From Nocardia wallacei (GTDB lineage: Bacteria; Actinomycetota; Actinomycetes; Mycobacteriales; Mycobacteriaceae): a stretch of DNA of 37,919 nucleotides. The stretch's first letter is position 1, and each line of letters opens with the position of its first letter. Of this stretch, positions 15,063 to 22,471 are shown in pieces. Under the pieces are notes generated by a model, which did no database searches, was not told the origin of the DNA, and saw only the letters and a list, made by a program, of their open reading frames with translations. Position numbers and translations under genes: made by a program. The stretch covers positions 1 through 37,919 of the forward strand of contig NZ_JARWQD010000119.1 in NCBI RefSeq assembly GCF_029869545.1, given 5' to 3'.

Positions 15063-16351
15063 CGCGGCTCCCCGACTCCGGCAGCCACCGCCCGGCGCAG
15101 TTCGTCGACCACCCGGCGGCCCCGGCTGTGTTCGGGGATCGCCTCGACCACCGCGGCCGCGCGGGTCATCACGATCGTGGTGCGGTGCTCCGGTGGCAGC
15201 CTGGTCAGCACCTGCGAGGCCAGGCCGCAGGCCTCGTCGACCGCGCCGTCGAGGGCGTGGCAGATCGCGGCGTCGAGTTCGATGAGCGCGGGATCGACCA
15301 CCACGGCCGGATTGCCCCGATACAGCTGCAGCCCGCGTTCCTGCGCCCGCCGCGCCGCGGCCGTGCGGCCCAGATTGGTCAGCGTGCCGGATTGGTAGAG
15401 CAGCAAACGCTTTTCGCTGAATCGGAACGCCTCGTCGGTCACCGCGTCGCCGATCTCCTCGATATGCCGCTGGGCCCGCTTCAGCGCCAGATCGGCACCG
15501 TCGGCGTCGCCGAGCCGGGCCAGGGCCCGCGCCTCCGCGGCGGCCGCCAGCGCGGTCGCGTCGTCGGCGGTCTCCGGCAGCTGCGCCTGGGCGGCACGGG
15601 CCAGCACGACGGCCTGTTCGGGACTGCCGTAGTAGTAGGGCAGCATCGCGTGCTGGGCCCGTACCCGCGCCCGCAGGCGGCGGTCGGCGGTGTCGTCGGC
15701 GGCCAGGCGGGCGGTGCCGTACCAGTAGTTGGCGCGCTCGATCTGGCCGAGCTTCATCAGCGCGTCGGCGAGCAGCAGTCCCAGCACGGCGGTGACCTCG
15801 GACAGCCGGGACTGAATGGCGGCGGGCTGGCGCTGCGTCGAAATCGACTGCACCTCCAGCAGATCCGGCAACACGGTGGACAGCACATCGGTCGGCGGCG
15901 TACGCGTGTAGGCGAGCACGCGACCGGCGGTGCGTTCCTCCATCAGCTCCACCATGGCGGGTCCGATGGTGCCGCTGGCGAGGGTGCGGTCGATGACCAC
16001 GCGGGCCTCGTCGAGCCGGGACATCAGGGCGACATCGTGGCCCGCACCGGGCGGCGCCGACACCGACACCGCGCCGCGGCGCCCCGGTAGCCGACGGGAT
16101 CCCAGCGCCTGCTCCCCCTCGGTGAGGATGGTCTCGAATCGCTCCCGCGTTTCGGAATCGACCTGTACCAACAGCGTGTCCAGCAGTTCCTGAGTGAGCG
16201 GTCGCGGCGTCACCGCGCTGAGGCCCGCCCGCCAGTTGGCCACGGTCGTCATCTCGACCCCGAGGTGGGCCGCGAACTCCCGCACGGATTTTCGCGTCGC
16301 CTCCTGCAGTGCGACGGCCTCGAATCCGGTCCAGGGCCGACCCAACACCAT
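15059..16351 (-). CDS. Helix-turn-helix regulator with TPR-like C-terminal region
   Basis: A 430-residue protein. The first 60 residues contain a Cro/C1-like helix-turn-helix (SVREFAAHLGVEMTTVANWR). The remainder is a helical repeat region rich in alanine and leucine, about residues 110-425. Segments such as ADALMKLGQIERANYWYG and EARALARLGDADGADLAL are typical of tetratricopeptide repeats. This architecture is widespread in Streptomyces and Nocardia as a ligand- or peptide-responsive regulator. The start ATG 16351 has GGGAG 5 bases upstream. It is divergent from the small gene at 16569, with inverted repeats in between that could be its operator. Confidence 0.82.
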   Translation of the reverse strand: MVLGRPWTGFEAVALQEATRKSVREFAAHLGVEMTTVANWRAGLSAVTPRPLTQELLDTLLVQVDSETRERFETILTEGEQALGSRRLPGRRGAVSVSAPPGAGHDVALMSRLDEARVVIDRTLASGTIGPAMVELMEERTAGRVLAYTRTPPTDVLSTVLPDLLEVQSISTQRQPAAIQSRLSEVTAVLGLLLADALMKLGQIERANYWYGTARLAADDTADRRLRARVRAQHAMLPYYYGSPEQAVVLARAAQAQLPETADDATALAAAAEARALARLGDADGADLALKRAQRHIEEIGDAVTDEAFRFSEKRLLLYQSGTLTNLGRTAAARRAQERGLQLYRGNPAVVVDPALIELDAAICHALDGAVDEACGLASQVLTRLPPEHRTTIVMTRAAAVVEAIPEHSRGRRVVDELRRAVAAGVGEPR

Positions 16352-16449
16352 TGTTACTCCCACGTTTCGCGCCCGTGTGCCAACAGTAAGCCAACACCAA
16401 CGCCAACGCTGCGCGATTCCGCAACGGAGCGAATACGGCGAAAGTTGAA

Positions 16450-16552
16450 GGTGCATCCGGTGCCGTGGCGAAAATCCTTCGCATGAGATGACGCAAACCG
16501 AGGGCGGCGATCCTGAGACCCCCGGTTTCGCGGCACCGGGTGCACCGCACCC
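16450..16552. promoter_or_regulatory. Inverted repeats in the divergent promoter region
   Basis: GGTGCATCCGGTGCCG (16450-16465) and CGGCACCGGGTGCACC (16531-16546) are inverted copies matching at 15 of 16 positions, 65 bases apart. Overlapping the second is a perfect dyad, GGGTGC-ACC-GCACCC (16538-16552). They lie between the regulator gene and the divergent small gene, and are good candidates for the regulator's own binding sites. Confidence 0.5.
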
Positions 16553-16568
16553 AGTTGGAGGTACCACC

Positions 16569-16757
16569 ATGTACGCACCGCCCTCGGATGCCCGCGACAG
16601 GTGGCTGATGGACAGCCGCGACTGCGCACACGAACCGGCCGATCTCACCTACGACCGCGCCCGGTTCATCCTCGCCGTGCACGCCGGTCACGGCGGTCGC
16701 TGTCGGCAGTACCTCGCGGCCGCCGCCTACTGTTTCCGCCGCACCGGGGAAAAGTGA
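16569..16757 (+). CDS. Small conserved-type hypothetical protein divergent from the regulator
   Basis: A 62-residue protein with no signal peptide or membrane segment. It contains DCAHEP near residue 18, HAGHGGRC near residue 40 and a late Cys (AYCFRRTGE). Three cysteines and three histidines in 62 residues could bind a metal, but no known zinc motif is clear. ATG 16569 has GGAGG 7 bases upstream, which strongly supports this start. The gene was not recognised. Its divergent position next to the helix-turn-helix/phosphotransferase pair suggests it is the controlled target. Confidence 0.65.
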   Translation: MYAPPSDARDRWLMDSRDCAHEPADLTYDRARFILAVHAGHGGRCRQYLAAAAYCFRRTGEK

Positions 16758-16877
16758 ACGGGCGGTTGACGATTCGCGGATACTGGTCCGGATGCGGGGA
16801 AGCGGACCGGTATCCGCGGGGCGGGCGCGCCCTCGGGGGCGTCGAAGCTGTCGGAGCCGCCGCATATCCTCGTCGGT

Positions 16878-17516
16878 ATGCTCACGCTGCTGTTGTACGT
16901 GCTGATCGTCGGCCTGGTGGCCGCGCTGCTGTTCCTGGTCGCGAGCGCGGTATTCGGCCGGGGCGAGGAATTGGGCCCGCTACCGGAGGGCACCACGGCC
17001 ACCGTGCTACCGGCCACCGGTATCCGCGGCGGCGATGTGCGGTCGCTGCGCTTCCAGCAGGTCTTCCGCGGCTACAAGACCGGTGAGGTCGACTGGGCCC
17101 TGACCCGGCTCGCCGCCCGCATCGACGAACTCGAGACCCAGCTGGTCCAGGCCCGCGGCGAGCAGTCCGGCAACGGCAGCACGGGCGCATTTCCCGCACC
17201 GACCGGTCCGTGGACCCGCACCCGCGAATGGCCGACCGGCCACTCCACGGCCGCGCAGCAGCAGACACCCGGACAGGTGTGGCCCGGCGCGGTAGCCGAG
17301 CAGTGGCCGGGCCCCGAGACGACCCAGCCGACCAACCGCCCGGCGACCATCCCGGCCGTCGCACCGGGCACCCCGCCGGGCGGCCAGGAGCCCGCCTCCC
17401 CCGACCCGGGGTCCCAGCCGTCCCACACCCTCAATATGTCCACGAGCGGGCACGGCGGGGCATCGACGGCGGATACGGACGGCGAGCAGTCCCCCGGCCT
17501 GCAGGACGACAAGTGA
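16878..17516 (+). CDS. DivIVA-domain membrane protein (Rv1209 type)
   Basis: A 212-residue protein. An N-terminal membrane helix (residues 3-27, LLLYVLIVGLVAALLFLV) is followed by a short DivIVA-like segment (about residues 52-90) with VRSLRFQQVFRGYKTGEVD and a coiled-coil AARIDELETQL. The rest is a Pro/Gln/Thr-rich tail of low complexity. The domain is found in proteins that bind the membrane at poles or septa. It is followed with a 4-base GTGA overlap by the tag gene, the same order as Rv1209-Rv1210 in M. tuberculosis, so the gene is well supported. The precise role is unknown. Confidence 0.85.
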   Translation: MLTLLLYVLIVGLVAALLFLVASAVFGRGEELGPLPEGTTATVLPATGIRGGDVRSLRFQQVFRGYKTGEVDWALTRLAARIDELETQLVQARGEQSGNGSTGAFPAPTGPWTRTREWPTGHSTAAQQQTPGQVWPGAVAEQWPGPETTQPTNRPATIPAVAPGTPPGGQEPASPDPGSQPSHTLNMSTSGHGGASTADTDGEQSPGLQDDK

Positions 17517-18094
17517 GCGCTCCGCAGGCCGAGGCCGTGACCGCCGACGGCAAGATCCGGTGCGGGTGGGCGGAGTCGTCCCAGCTGTACCGCGACTACC
17601 ACGATCAGGAGTGGGGTCGTCCCCTGCACGGCGACGACGCGCTGTTCGAACGTATGTGCCTCGAGGCGTTCCAGTCGGGGCTGTCGTGGATCACCATCCT
17701 GCGCAAGCGCCCGGCCTTCCGGGCGGCCTTCGACGGGTTCGTCATCGACCGGGTGGCCCGGTTCACCGACGCCGACGTGGAGCGGCTGCTGGCCGATCCG
17801 GGCATAGTGCGCAATCGCGCCAAGATCGAGTCCTGCATCGCCAACGCCAAGGTTGCTCGCGAGCTCGGTACGGGGCTGGACGAGCTGCTCTGGTCGTTCG
17901 CCCCGACGCCACGCCCGCGCCCCGAGACCCTCGGCGACGTTCCCGCCACCACACCCGAATCGGTTGCTCTCGCAAAGGAACTCAAGCGGCGCGGGTTCCG
18001 ATTCGTGGGCCCCACGACGGCGTATGCCCTGATGCAGGCGACCGGTATGGTGAACGATCATCTGGCCGATTGCTGGGTCGATGTGCGCGGGTGA
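17513..18094 (+). CDS. tag: DNA-3-methyladenine glycosylase I
   Basis: A 193-residue base excision repair enzyme that removes 3-methyladenine from alkylated DNA. Family signatures are RCGW near the N-terminus, YHDQEWGRP, LFERMCLEAFQSGLSW followed by ILRKRPAFR, then RNRAKI, GFRFVGPTTAYALMQATG and the C-terminal HLADCW. The Cys of RCGW, the His of YHDQ and the His and Cys of HLADCW are the expected zinc ligands. GTG 17513 overlaps the DivIVA-domain stop by 4 bases and is preceded by AGGAC. The gene corresponds to tagA (Rv1210). Confidence 0.93.
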   Translation: MSAPQAEAVTADGKIRCGWAESSQLYRDYHDQEWGRPLHGDDALFERMCLEAFQSGLSWITILRKRPAFRAAFDGFVIDRVARFTDADVERLLADPGIVRNRAKIESCIANAKVARELGTGLDELLWSFAPTPRPRPETLGDVPATTPESVALAKELKRRGFRFVGPTTAYALMQATGMVNDHLADCWVDVRG

Positions 18095-18167
18095 GGCCGC
18101 GCCACGCCGGTCGGTTTTCGAACTCAGGTACCCGCCCAGTTCCGTGATGAGGAAGAATAGGCGTGGT

Positions 18168-18207
18168 GTAGCCCCGCGGGCCCGGCCCGGCCGTGCGCGC
18201 GGGCTAC
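18168..18207 (+). promoter_or_regulatory. Hairpin in the tag-DUF3117 spacer
   Basis: GTAGCCC (18168-18174) and GGGCTAC (18201-18207) are perfect inverted arms around a GC-only interior that can pair further. It lies after tag and 67 bases before the DUF3117 start. It could end the tag transcript or shape the leader of the next gene; the sequence does not decide. Confidence 0.35.
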
Positions 18208-18274
18208 CTGTTGGTGACAACACGAGTTCCAAGAAAGTGCGCAGCAGACCGCGCGGATCTGGAGGGAGCAGAGG

Positions 18275-18445
18275 ATGGCGGCCATGAAGCCCCGCACCGG
18301 GGACGGTCCCCTCGAGGCAACCAAGGAAGGGCGTGGAATCGTCATGCGGGTTCCACTCGAGGGTGGCGGGCGTCTGGTCGTCGAGCTCACGCCGGACGAG
18401 GCCGCGGCCCTCGGCAAAGAGCTCACCGAAGTCACCAGCAGCTAG
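18275..18445 (+). CDS. DUF3117 protein (Rv1211 type)
   Basis: A 56-residue protein nearly the whole of which is the DUF3117 family: MKPRTGDGPLE, KEGRGIVMRVPLEGGGRLVV, then ELTPDEAAALG. It is soluble, with a beta-rich middle and a short final helix. ATG 18275 is preceded by GGAGGGAGCAGAGG, a strong ribosome site. The order tag-DUF3117 equals Rv1210-Rv1211. The function is unknown; the strong conservation in actinobacteria is from general knowledge of the family. Confidence 0.88.
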   Translation: MAAMKPRTGDGPLEATKEGRGIVMRVPLEGGGRLVVELTPDEAAALGKELTEVTSS

Positions 18446-18461
18446 TCACTCGATCCGTCTC

Positions 18462-19304
18462 ATGCCGGTGAACCCGGCGCGAGCGGACACCGCGTCACCG
18501 CTCGCCGCGGTCGCGCGGTCTCTGGCTTGCCCCGAATGCGGCGACGCCATGATCGTGCGTGACCGCTCGCTCGCCTGTGCCCGCGGGCACAGCTTCGATA
18601 TGGCCCGGCAGGGCTACGTCAGCCTCCTGACGGGTGCGTCGACCAAGATGACCGGCGACACCGCGGACATGTTGGACGCCCGTGCCGCCTTCCAGCGCGC
18701 CCGCCATTTCGCTCCGATCGCCGATGCCGTGGCCGCGGCGGTCACCGCGCGCCCGCCGCGCACAATACTGGAGATCGGCGCGGGCACGGGCTACTACCTC
18801 GCCGCGGCGCTCGAGGCGGCGCCGGCGGCGCACGGGATCGCCCTGGACGTATCCAAACCCGCGGCCCGGCGCGGTGCCCGCGCCCACGTCCGCGCCGCCT
18901 CGGTGCTGGCCGACGCCTGGCGCGGGCTGCCGATCCGCGACGCCGCGCTGACCCATGTGCTGTCGGTATTCGCTCCCCGCAATCCCGACGAGGTGGCGCG
19001 CGTGCTCGCGCCCGGCGGCCTGTTCGTCGTCGTCACCCCCACCGCCCGGCACCTGTCCGAACTGATCGCCCCGCTGGATATGGTGCGCGTGGACACGGCC
19101 AAGGACGCCCGCCTCGCCGATGCCCTGTCCGCCCGATTCGACCGCCTGGACAGCCACCTCATCGAATACCCGATGCCCCTCACCCACCCCGACATCACCC
19201 ACGTAGCCGCCATGGGCCCCTCCGCCGCGGCGCCCCCCCCGCCCCCCCCCCCCCCCCCCCCCCGCTCTACCAGCCGTTTTGTCGTTACCGCCGCCGTCCG
19301 GTAA
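18462..19304 (+). CDS. RlmA-type 23S rRNA (guanine-N1) methyltransferase, 3' end disrupted by a C tract
   Basis: A 280-residue SAM-dependent methyltransferase. The N-terminal zinc finger has Cys23, Cys26, Cys39 and His43 (ACPECG, ACARGH), followed by the SAM-binding motif ILEIGAGTGYY. Later segments VLSVFAPRNPDEVARVLAPGG and VVTPTARHL fit the RlmA/TlrB family, which methylates a guanine in domain II of 23S rRNA. After MGPSA the expected helical end is replaced by a run of prolines encoded by C8-G-C22 (19233-19263). A near-normal VTAAVR follows and then a stop. Sequence after the tract also reads sensibly in another frame (ALPA), suggesting an indel. The true C-terminus should be treated as unknown. 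Confidence 0.82.
   Translation: MPVNPARADTASPLAAVARSLACPECGDAMIVRDRSLACARGHSFDMARQGYVSLLTGASTKMTGDTADMLDARAAFQRARHFAPIADAVAAAVTARPPRTILEIGAGTGYYLAAALEAAPAAHGIALDVSKPAARRGARAHVRAASVLADAWRGLPIRDAALTHVLSVFAPRNPDEVARVLAPGGLFVVVTPTARHLSELIAPLDMVRVDTAKDARLADALSARFDRLDSHLIEYPMPLTHPDITHVAAMGPSAAAPPPPPPPPPPRSTSRFVVTAAVR
19233..19263 (+). repeat. C8-G-C22 homopolymer tract
   Basis: Eight C (19233-19240), one G, then 22 C (19242-19263) lie inside the 3' end of the methyltransferase gene. A run of this length is prone both to replication slippage and to sequencing or assembly error. Confidence 0.9.
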
Positions 19305-19345
19305 TCTTTGCTCTCGGCTCGGGCATCCTGAGTCGAACACAACTC

Positions 19346-19419
19346 GGGTCTATAGCTCAGGCGGTTAGAGCGCTTCGCTGATAACGAAGAGGTCGGAGGT
19401 TCAAGTCCTCCTAGACCCA
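19346..19419 (+). tRNA. ileT: tRNA-Ile (anticodon GAT)
   Basis: A 74-base cloverleaf. The acceptor arms GGGTCTA and TAGACCC pair fully, with A as discriminator. The anticodon stem CTTCG/CGAAG encloses CTGATAA, so the anticodon is GAT (19380-19382). The T arm is GGAGG-TTCAAGT-CCTCC. CCA is not encoded. It stands 40 bases before tRNA-Ala, the order found near gyrA in mycobacteria. Confidence 0.97.
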
Positions 19420-19459
19420 CTCCCGAACCGGGATTCATGCGTCGCACCGGCGACATCGA

Positions 19460-19535
19460 GGGGCCTTAGCTCAATTGGCAGAGCACTGCCTTTGCAAGGC
19501 AGGGGTTAGGGGTTCGATTCCCCTAGGCTCCACCA
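19460..19535 (+). tRNA. alaT: tRNA-Ala (anticodon TGC)
   Basis: Acceptor arms GGGGCCT and AGGCTCC pair with one G-T, followed by A and an encoded CCA (19533-19535). The anticodon stem CTGCC/GGCAG encloses TTTGCAA, so the anticodon is TGC (19493-19495). The T arm is AGGGG-TTCGATT-CCCCT. The minus-strand P450 gene ends 15 bases downstream. Confidence 0.97.
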
Positions 19536-19549
19536 TTACGCCGGGCCGG

Positions 19550-20830
19550 TCAGCCGATTACGGTCAGCGGCGGGGACTTGGGGAAAATCACCGGCAGTTC
19601 GGCCAGCGAGCGGTGGAACGGGCCTGGGCGCCATACCAATTCCTCCGCGGGCACCGCGAGCTGGATCTCCGGCAGGGCATCGAGCAGTTGGTCGATGGCG
19701 TCCTGCGCCACCAGGTAGGCCACCGACTTCGCGGGGCACATGTGCGGCCCGGCACCCCACGCCAGGTGGGATCGGTTGCCGGTGCGGTCGTCGGTGCTGA
19801 CGGCGGGGTCGTTGCCCGCCGCGGCCATGCTGATCATCACCGGTTGGTGGGCGGGCAGCCAGACCTCGTCGTTCATCAGCATCGACTGCCGCGGATACGT
19901 GACGCAGTAGTTGGCCAGCGGCGGATCGGTGGACAGGACGGTGTCCAGCGCGTCCCGCGTGGCGAGGCTGCCGCTGAGCAGATCGTCGGCGAATTTGTCG
20001 TCGGTGAGCATGTACCGCAGCGTGTTGGCGATGAGGTTCACGCCGGGTTCCTGCCCCGTGGCGTACATGGTGGCCAGCTGGTGCACGATCTCCTCGTCGT
20101 CCAAACCCACTGGGTGCGAGAGTAATTCGCTGGTGATGTCGCTGCCGGTCTCGATGCGCCGGAACGCGACGTGCTCGCGCAGCGCGTCGAGCAGCACCTT
20201 GTTGCCCACCTCCGCATTGCCCTGCGCGTCGAACATCATGGCGGCCCCGCGCGAGACGCGCTCGCCGATCTCGGGGGTGCAGCCGAGCATGTGGTCGAGC
20301 GTGTGGCGCACCAGCGGGCGGATGTAGTGCTCGAGGAGGTCGGCCTCGCCGAATCCGCAGAAGGTGTTGATCAGCGGGACGGCGATCCGCTCGACGACAC
20401 CGTGCATCGCGTACAGATCCACGCTCTCGATGGCCGCGACCGACGGCTCGCGGTAGCGCTCGTGGGCCGAGCCGGTGTTGAACAGGGCATTGGGCCGCCA
20501 TGCGAGCATCGGCAGCACCGGGCAGTCCTCGGCCACGCCCTGCTGCCAGGTGCGCGGATCGGAGGAGAAGTGCTCGTGATCGTGCAGGATCTGCACCGCC
20601 ATGCGGTAGCCGATCACCAGCGTGGCCGGCACGTCCGGAGCCAGTTCGACGGGGACCAGCGAGCGGTGATGGCCACGCATCTCGCTGTACGCGGCGTGCG
20701 GGTCGGCCGCGAACTGGTCGCTGTGCAGCAGGAAATGGGGGACGTCGGGACGGATCGGTGAGCCCTGCGCGACAGGGCAGCTGCCGGGTGCCGACTGTGT
20801 CGCCCCTGGCGCCCGAGGGGGTGTGGTCAC
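19550..20830 (-). CDS. Cytochrome P450 lacking ExxR and the I-helix threonine
   Basis: A 426-residue cytochrome P450. The heme-binding loop is intact (WGAGPHMCPAK, Cys365 as thiolate ligand), and the overall length and order are normal. Two usually invariant sites deviate. The oxygen-activating I-helix motif AGxDT reads TGQEPG (259-263 is GQEPG). The K-helix ExxR reads Thr297-Val-Leu-Ser300 just before the usual DPP. Streptomyces CYP157 enzymes of conservons are known to lack ExxR, so a relation is possible. The GTG start at 20830 has GGAGA upstream. No ferredoxin or reductase gene is adjacent. The gene is inserted between tRNA-Ala and the DLW-39 gene and is divergent from an AraC-type regulator. 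The substrate is unknown. Confidence 0.88.
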   Translation of the reverse strand: MTTPPRAPGATQSAPGSCPVAQGSPIRPDVPHFLLHSDQFAADPHAAYSEMRGHHRSLVPVELAPDVPATLVIGYRMAVQILHDHEHFSSDPRTWQQGVAEDCPVLPMLAWRPNALFNTGSAHERYREPSVAAIESVDLYAMHGVVERIAVPLINTFCGFGEADLLEHYIRPLVRHTLDHMLGCTPEIGERVSRGAAMMFDAQGNAEVGNKVLLDALREHVAFRRIETGSDITSELLSHPVGLDDEEIVHQLATMYATGQEPGVNLIANTLRYMLTDDKFADDLLSGSLATRDALDTVLSTDPPLANYCVTYPRQSMLMNDEVWLPAHQPVMISMAAAGNDPAVSTDDRTGNRSHLAWGAGPHMCPAKSVAYLVAQDAIDQLLDALPEIQLAVPAEELVWRPGPFHRSLAELPVIFPKSPPLTVIG

Positions 20831-21161
20831 AACTGATCTCCAGACGTAGACAAGACACGATGTAGCCATCGGCCTCTTGCAGGTCACGCCGAACTGAGCA
20901 AACTTGTTGCCGGAGAGTTTCTTTCGGGCAACAGCGCCACAGTTTAGTCACCCGCACAGCATCCCGCAGGCTAACCGACGTGGCGGCCCGAAATAGCAGG
21001 CAGAGCCCTTGACATCCTTCCAAAAACAAACAAACCGCCCGCTCCGCAACGCCCCCGTCCGCAACGCTTCCCGTTCGCCCGCAGGCCATCGCCCTACGCA
21101 GCACCGATGACATGCCACATACTCGTAGGCGAATCTGCACGGACGGCGAGGTAGGTGGTCG
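20831..21161. promoter_or_regulatory. Divergent P450/AraC promoter region with inverted repeat
   Basis: This 331-base spacer separates the divergent P450 and AraC genes. TGTTGCC (20905-20911) and GGCAACA (20927-20933) are a perfect 7-base inverted repeat 75 bases upstream of the P450 start, suited as an operator. A TTGACA word at about 21009 could be a -35 element for the AraC gene, but no matching -10 was found. The stretch near 21020-21035 is A-rich, unlike its surroundings. Confidence 0.4.
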
Positions 21162-22214
21162 ATGTGCCGGGGGGGCGCGGCGGGGAGCAGCGATTCGGGG
21201 GAATCGGGGGTGCGCTACCACCGGCTCGGTTTCTCCACCACCGACGACGTCCCCGTGCGCGAGCGTCCGGAGCTGTGGGTCGATCACGTCCGCGGAAACC
21301 ACGGCGGCGGCATCGATTTCAGGTTCCGCGACACCGGCGATTTCCACGGGATGACCAACGTCCACCGCCTCAGCGACTACCGGCTCGGTGACTACCAGGC
21401 GATCGAGTTCGAGTCCGGCGCCATCGAGTACTACCGCCGCGCCGACGCGGCGGACAAGGATCACGATCGCAGTGCCAGGCTCGTCATCCCGCAGGAGGGC
21501 CGGATCCGGCTGGCCCAGGCCGGTGACCGGGCCGTGCTGACCCCGGGCCGGATGGGGCTGGTGCACTGGGGCCGGGAAATGACGCTGGCGCACGACGCCG
21601 GCGCTCGCGCCCGCATCCTGACCATCCCGTCGAACGCCCTGCCCGCGCCGATCAGGAATCGTCCACCGCTGCTTCTGGATTCGCGCAACGCGGTGCTGGG
21701 TTCGGTGCGTGACCTGGCCACGAATCTGACCCGCGAGCACGAGGCCCTGTCGGCGCGGCAGTTCGTCGCGCTGTACGCGGCCCTGGTGGACCTGCTGGCC
21801 TCCGCCGTGGACGAACTACGGGCGCCGGGTGCGGATCGGATGGCGCGGGTGGTGGCCGATGCCTGTCTGCACATCGACATGTATTCCGATGATCCGCGGC
21901 TCAGTGTGAAGACCCTGGCGGATCGTCTCGGAAAGACCCGCCGCCAGCTCGAATTCGCGATGGTCACCGTCAGGCGGACGACCCCGGCGGCGCTGTTGCG
22001 CGAGACCCGGCTGCGGCGGGCCCGGGCGCGGCTCGAGGATCCGACCAACACCAGGACCGTCGGCGAGATCGCCAGCGAGTCCGGGTTCAATTCGCTCAGC
22101 ACCTTCAACGAGGCGTTCGTGCGGGAGTTCGGCGAGCATCCGGGCGAAGTCAAGAGCCGGGCCCGATCGTCGGCACCGTGCAAATCCGTACACGAGTCTG
22201 TGCGAATCCGGTAG
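21162..22214 (+). CDS. AraC-family transcriptional regulator
   Basis: A 350-residue regulator. Residues about 20-200 resemble the AraC-type ligand-binding domain seen with a feruloyl/nitrile-type N-terminus (YQAIEFESGAIEYYRRADA, LVIPQEGRI, GRMGLVHWG). The last 110 residues are the double helix-turn-helix DNA-binding domain: LSVKTLADRLGKTRRQLE, then TVGEIASESGFNSLSTFNEAF, and the usual end FGEHPGEV. The start is uncertain: ATG 21162 follows AGGTAGGTGG, and GTG 21210 lies nearer the domain start. Its divergent place beside the P450 makes that gene its likely target; the inducer is unknown. Confidence 0.85.
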   Translation: MCRGGAAGSSDSGESGVRYHRLGFSTTDDVPVRERPELWVDHVRGNHGGGIDFRFRDTGDFHGMTNVHRLSDYRLGDYQAIEFESGAIEYYRRADAADKDHDRSARLVIPQEGRIRLAQAGDRAVLTPGRMGLVHWGREMTLAHDAGARARILTIPSNALPAPIRNRPPLLLDSRNAVLGSVRDLATNLTREHEALSARQFVALYAALVDLLASAVDELRAPGADRMARVVADACLHIDMYSDDPRLSVKTLADRLGKTRRQLEFAMVTVRRTTPAALLRETRLRRARARLEDPTNTRTVGEIASESGFNSLSTFNEAFVREFGEHPGEVKSRARSSAPCKSVHESVRIR

Positions 22215-22248
22215 ATCCGAATCTCCCTCTCTCCCTAGCATTTTCGTG

Positions 22249-22326
22249 ACGAGGTGCGCGGCTCGAGGTCAGGCGGTGGCGTCGGCCCTTCGGAGGGGAA
22301 CGGCCGAACCACGGCCTGCACCTCGT
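22249..22326 (+). terminator. Nested inverted repeats between AraC and DLW-39 genes
   Basis: ACGAGGTGC (22249-22257) pairs perfectly with GCACCTCGT (22318-22326). Within this, TCGGCC (22282-22287) pairs with GGCCGA (22302-22307). The structure starts 35 bases after the AraC stop and ends 37 bases before the DLW-39 start. It could terminate AraC transcription or form a leader. Confidence 0.4.
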
Positions 22327-22362
22327 CCTACCCACTCCTGGGTGGCGCAGTAGGGTGGGGGT

Positions 22363-22470
22363 ATGAAACTTCTCCTCACGGTCGGTGTCGTTGCCGCAGT
22401 TGTCGTTGCCGTCAGCAAGCTCCGTCAGCGCAACGATGCGGATCTGTGGCACGAGGTGACCACCCGCTGA
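22363..22470 (+). CDS. DLW-39 family micro-protein
   Basis: A 35-residue protein with one N-terminal membrane helix (MKLLLTVGVVAAVVVAV), a basic stretch KLRQRN and the family's closing DADLWHEVT. DLW-39 proteins are named for their length and this C-terminal tripeptide, and in mycobacteria lie near the Ile and Ala tRNAs downstream of gyrA. The occurrence here, 2.8 kb after the same two tRNAs, supports both the gene and the synteny. GGGTGGGGGT lies before the ATG. It ends 1 base from the converging transglutaminase gene. The function is unknown. Confidence 0.82.
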   Translation: MKLLLTVGVVAAVVVAVSKLRQRNDADLWHEVTTR

Positions 22471-22471
22471 G

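Noticed and set aside
14133..16865. A 910-codon minus-strand frame covering the phosphotransferase and regulator
   Set aside because: Only the last 309 residues are the phosphotransferase; the rest is an out-of-frame reading of the regulator gene, with low-complexity composition.
18495..19340. Minus-strand frame with a polyglycine run opposite the methyltransferase
   Set aside because: It is the complement of the C tract, and the opposite strand has a well-conserved methyltransferase.
19550..22214. P450 as part of a conservon (sensor kinase, roadblock, DUF742, GTPase, P450)
   Set aside because: None of the other conservon genes is present; only an AraC regulator is adjacent.
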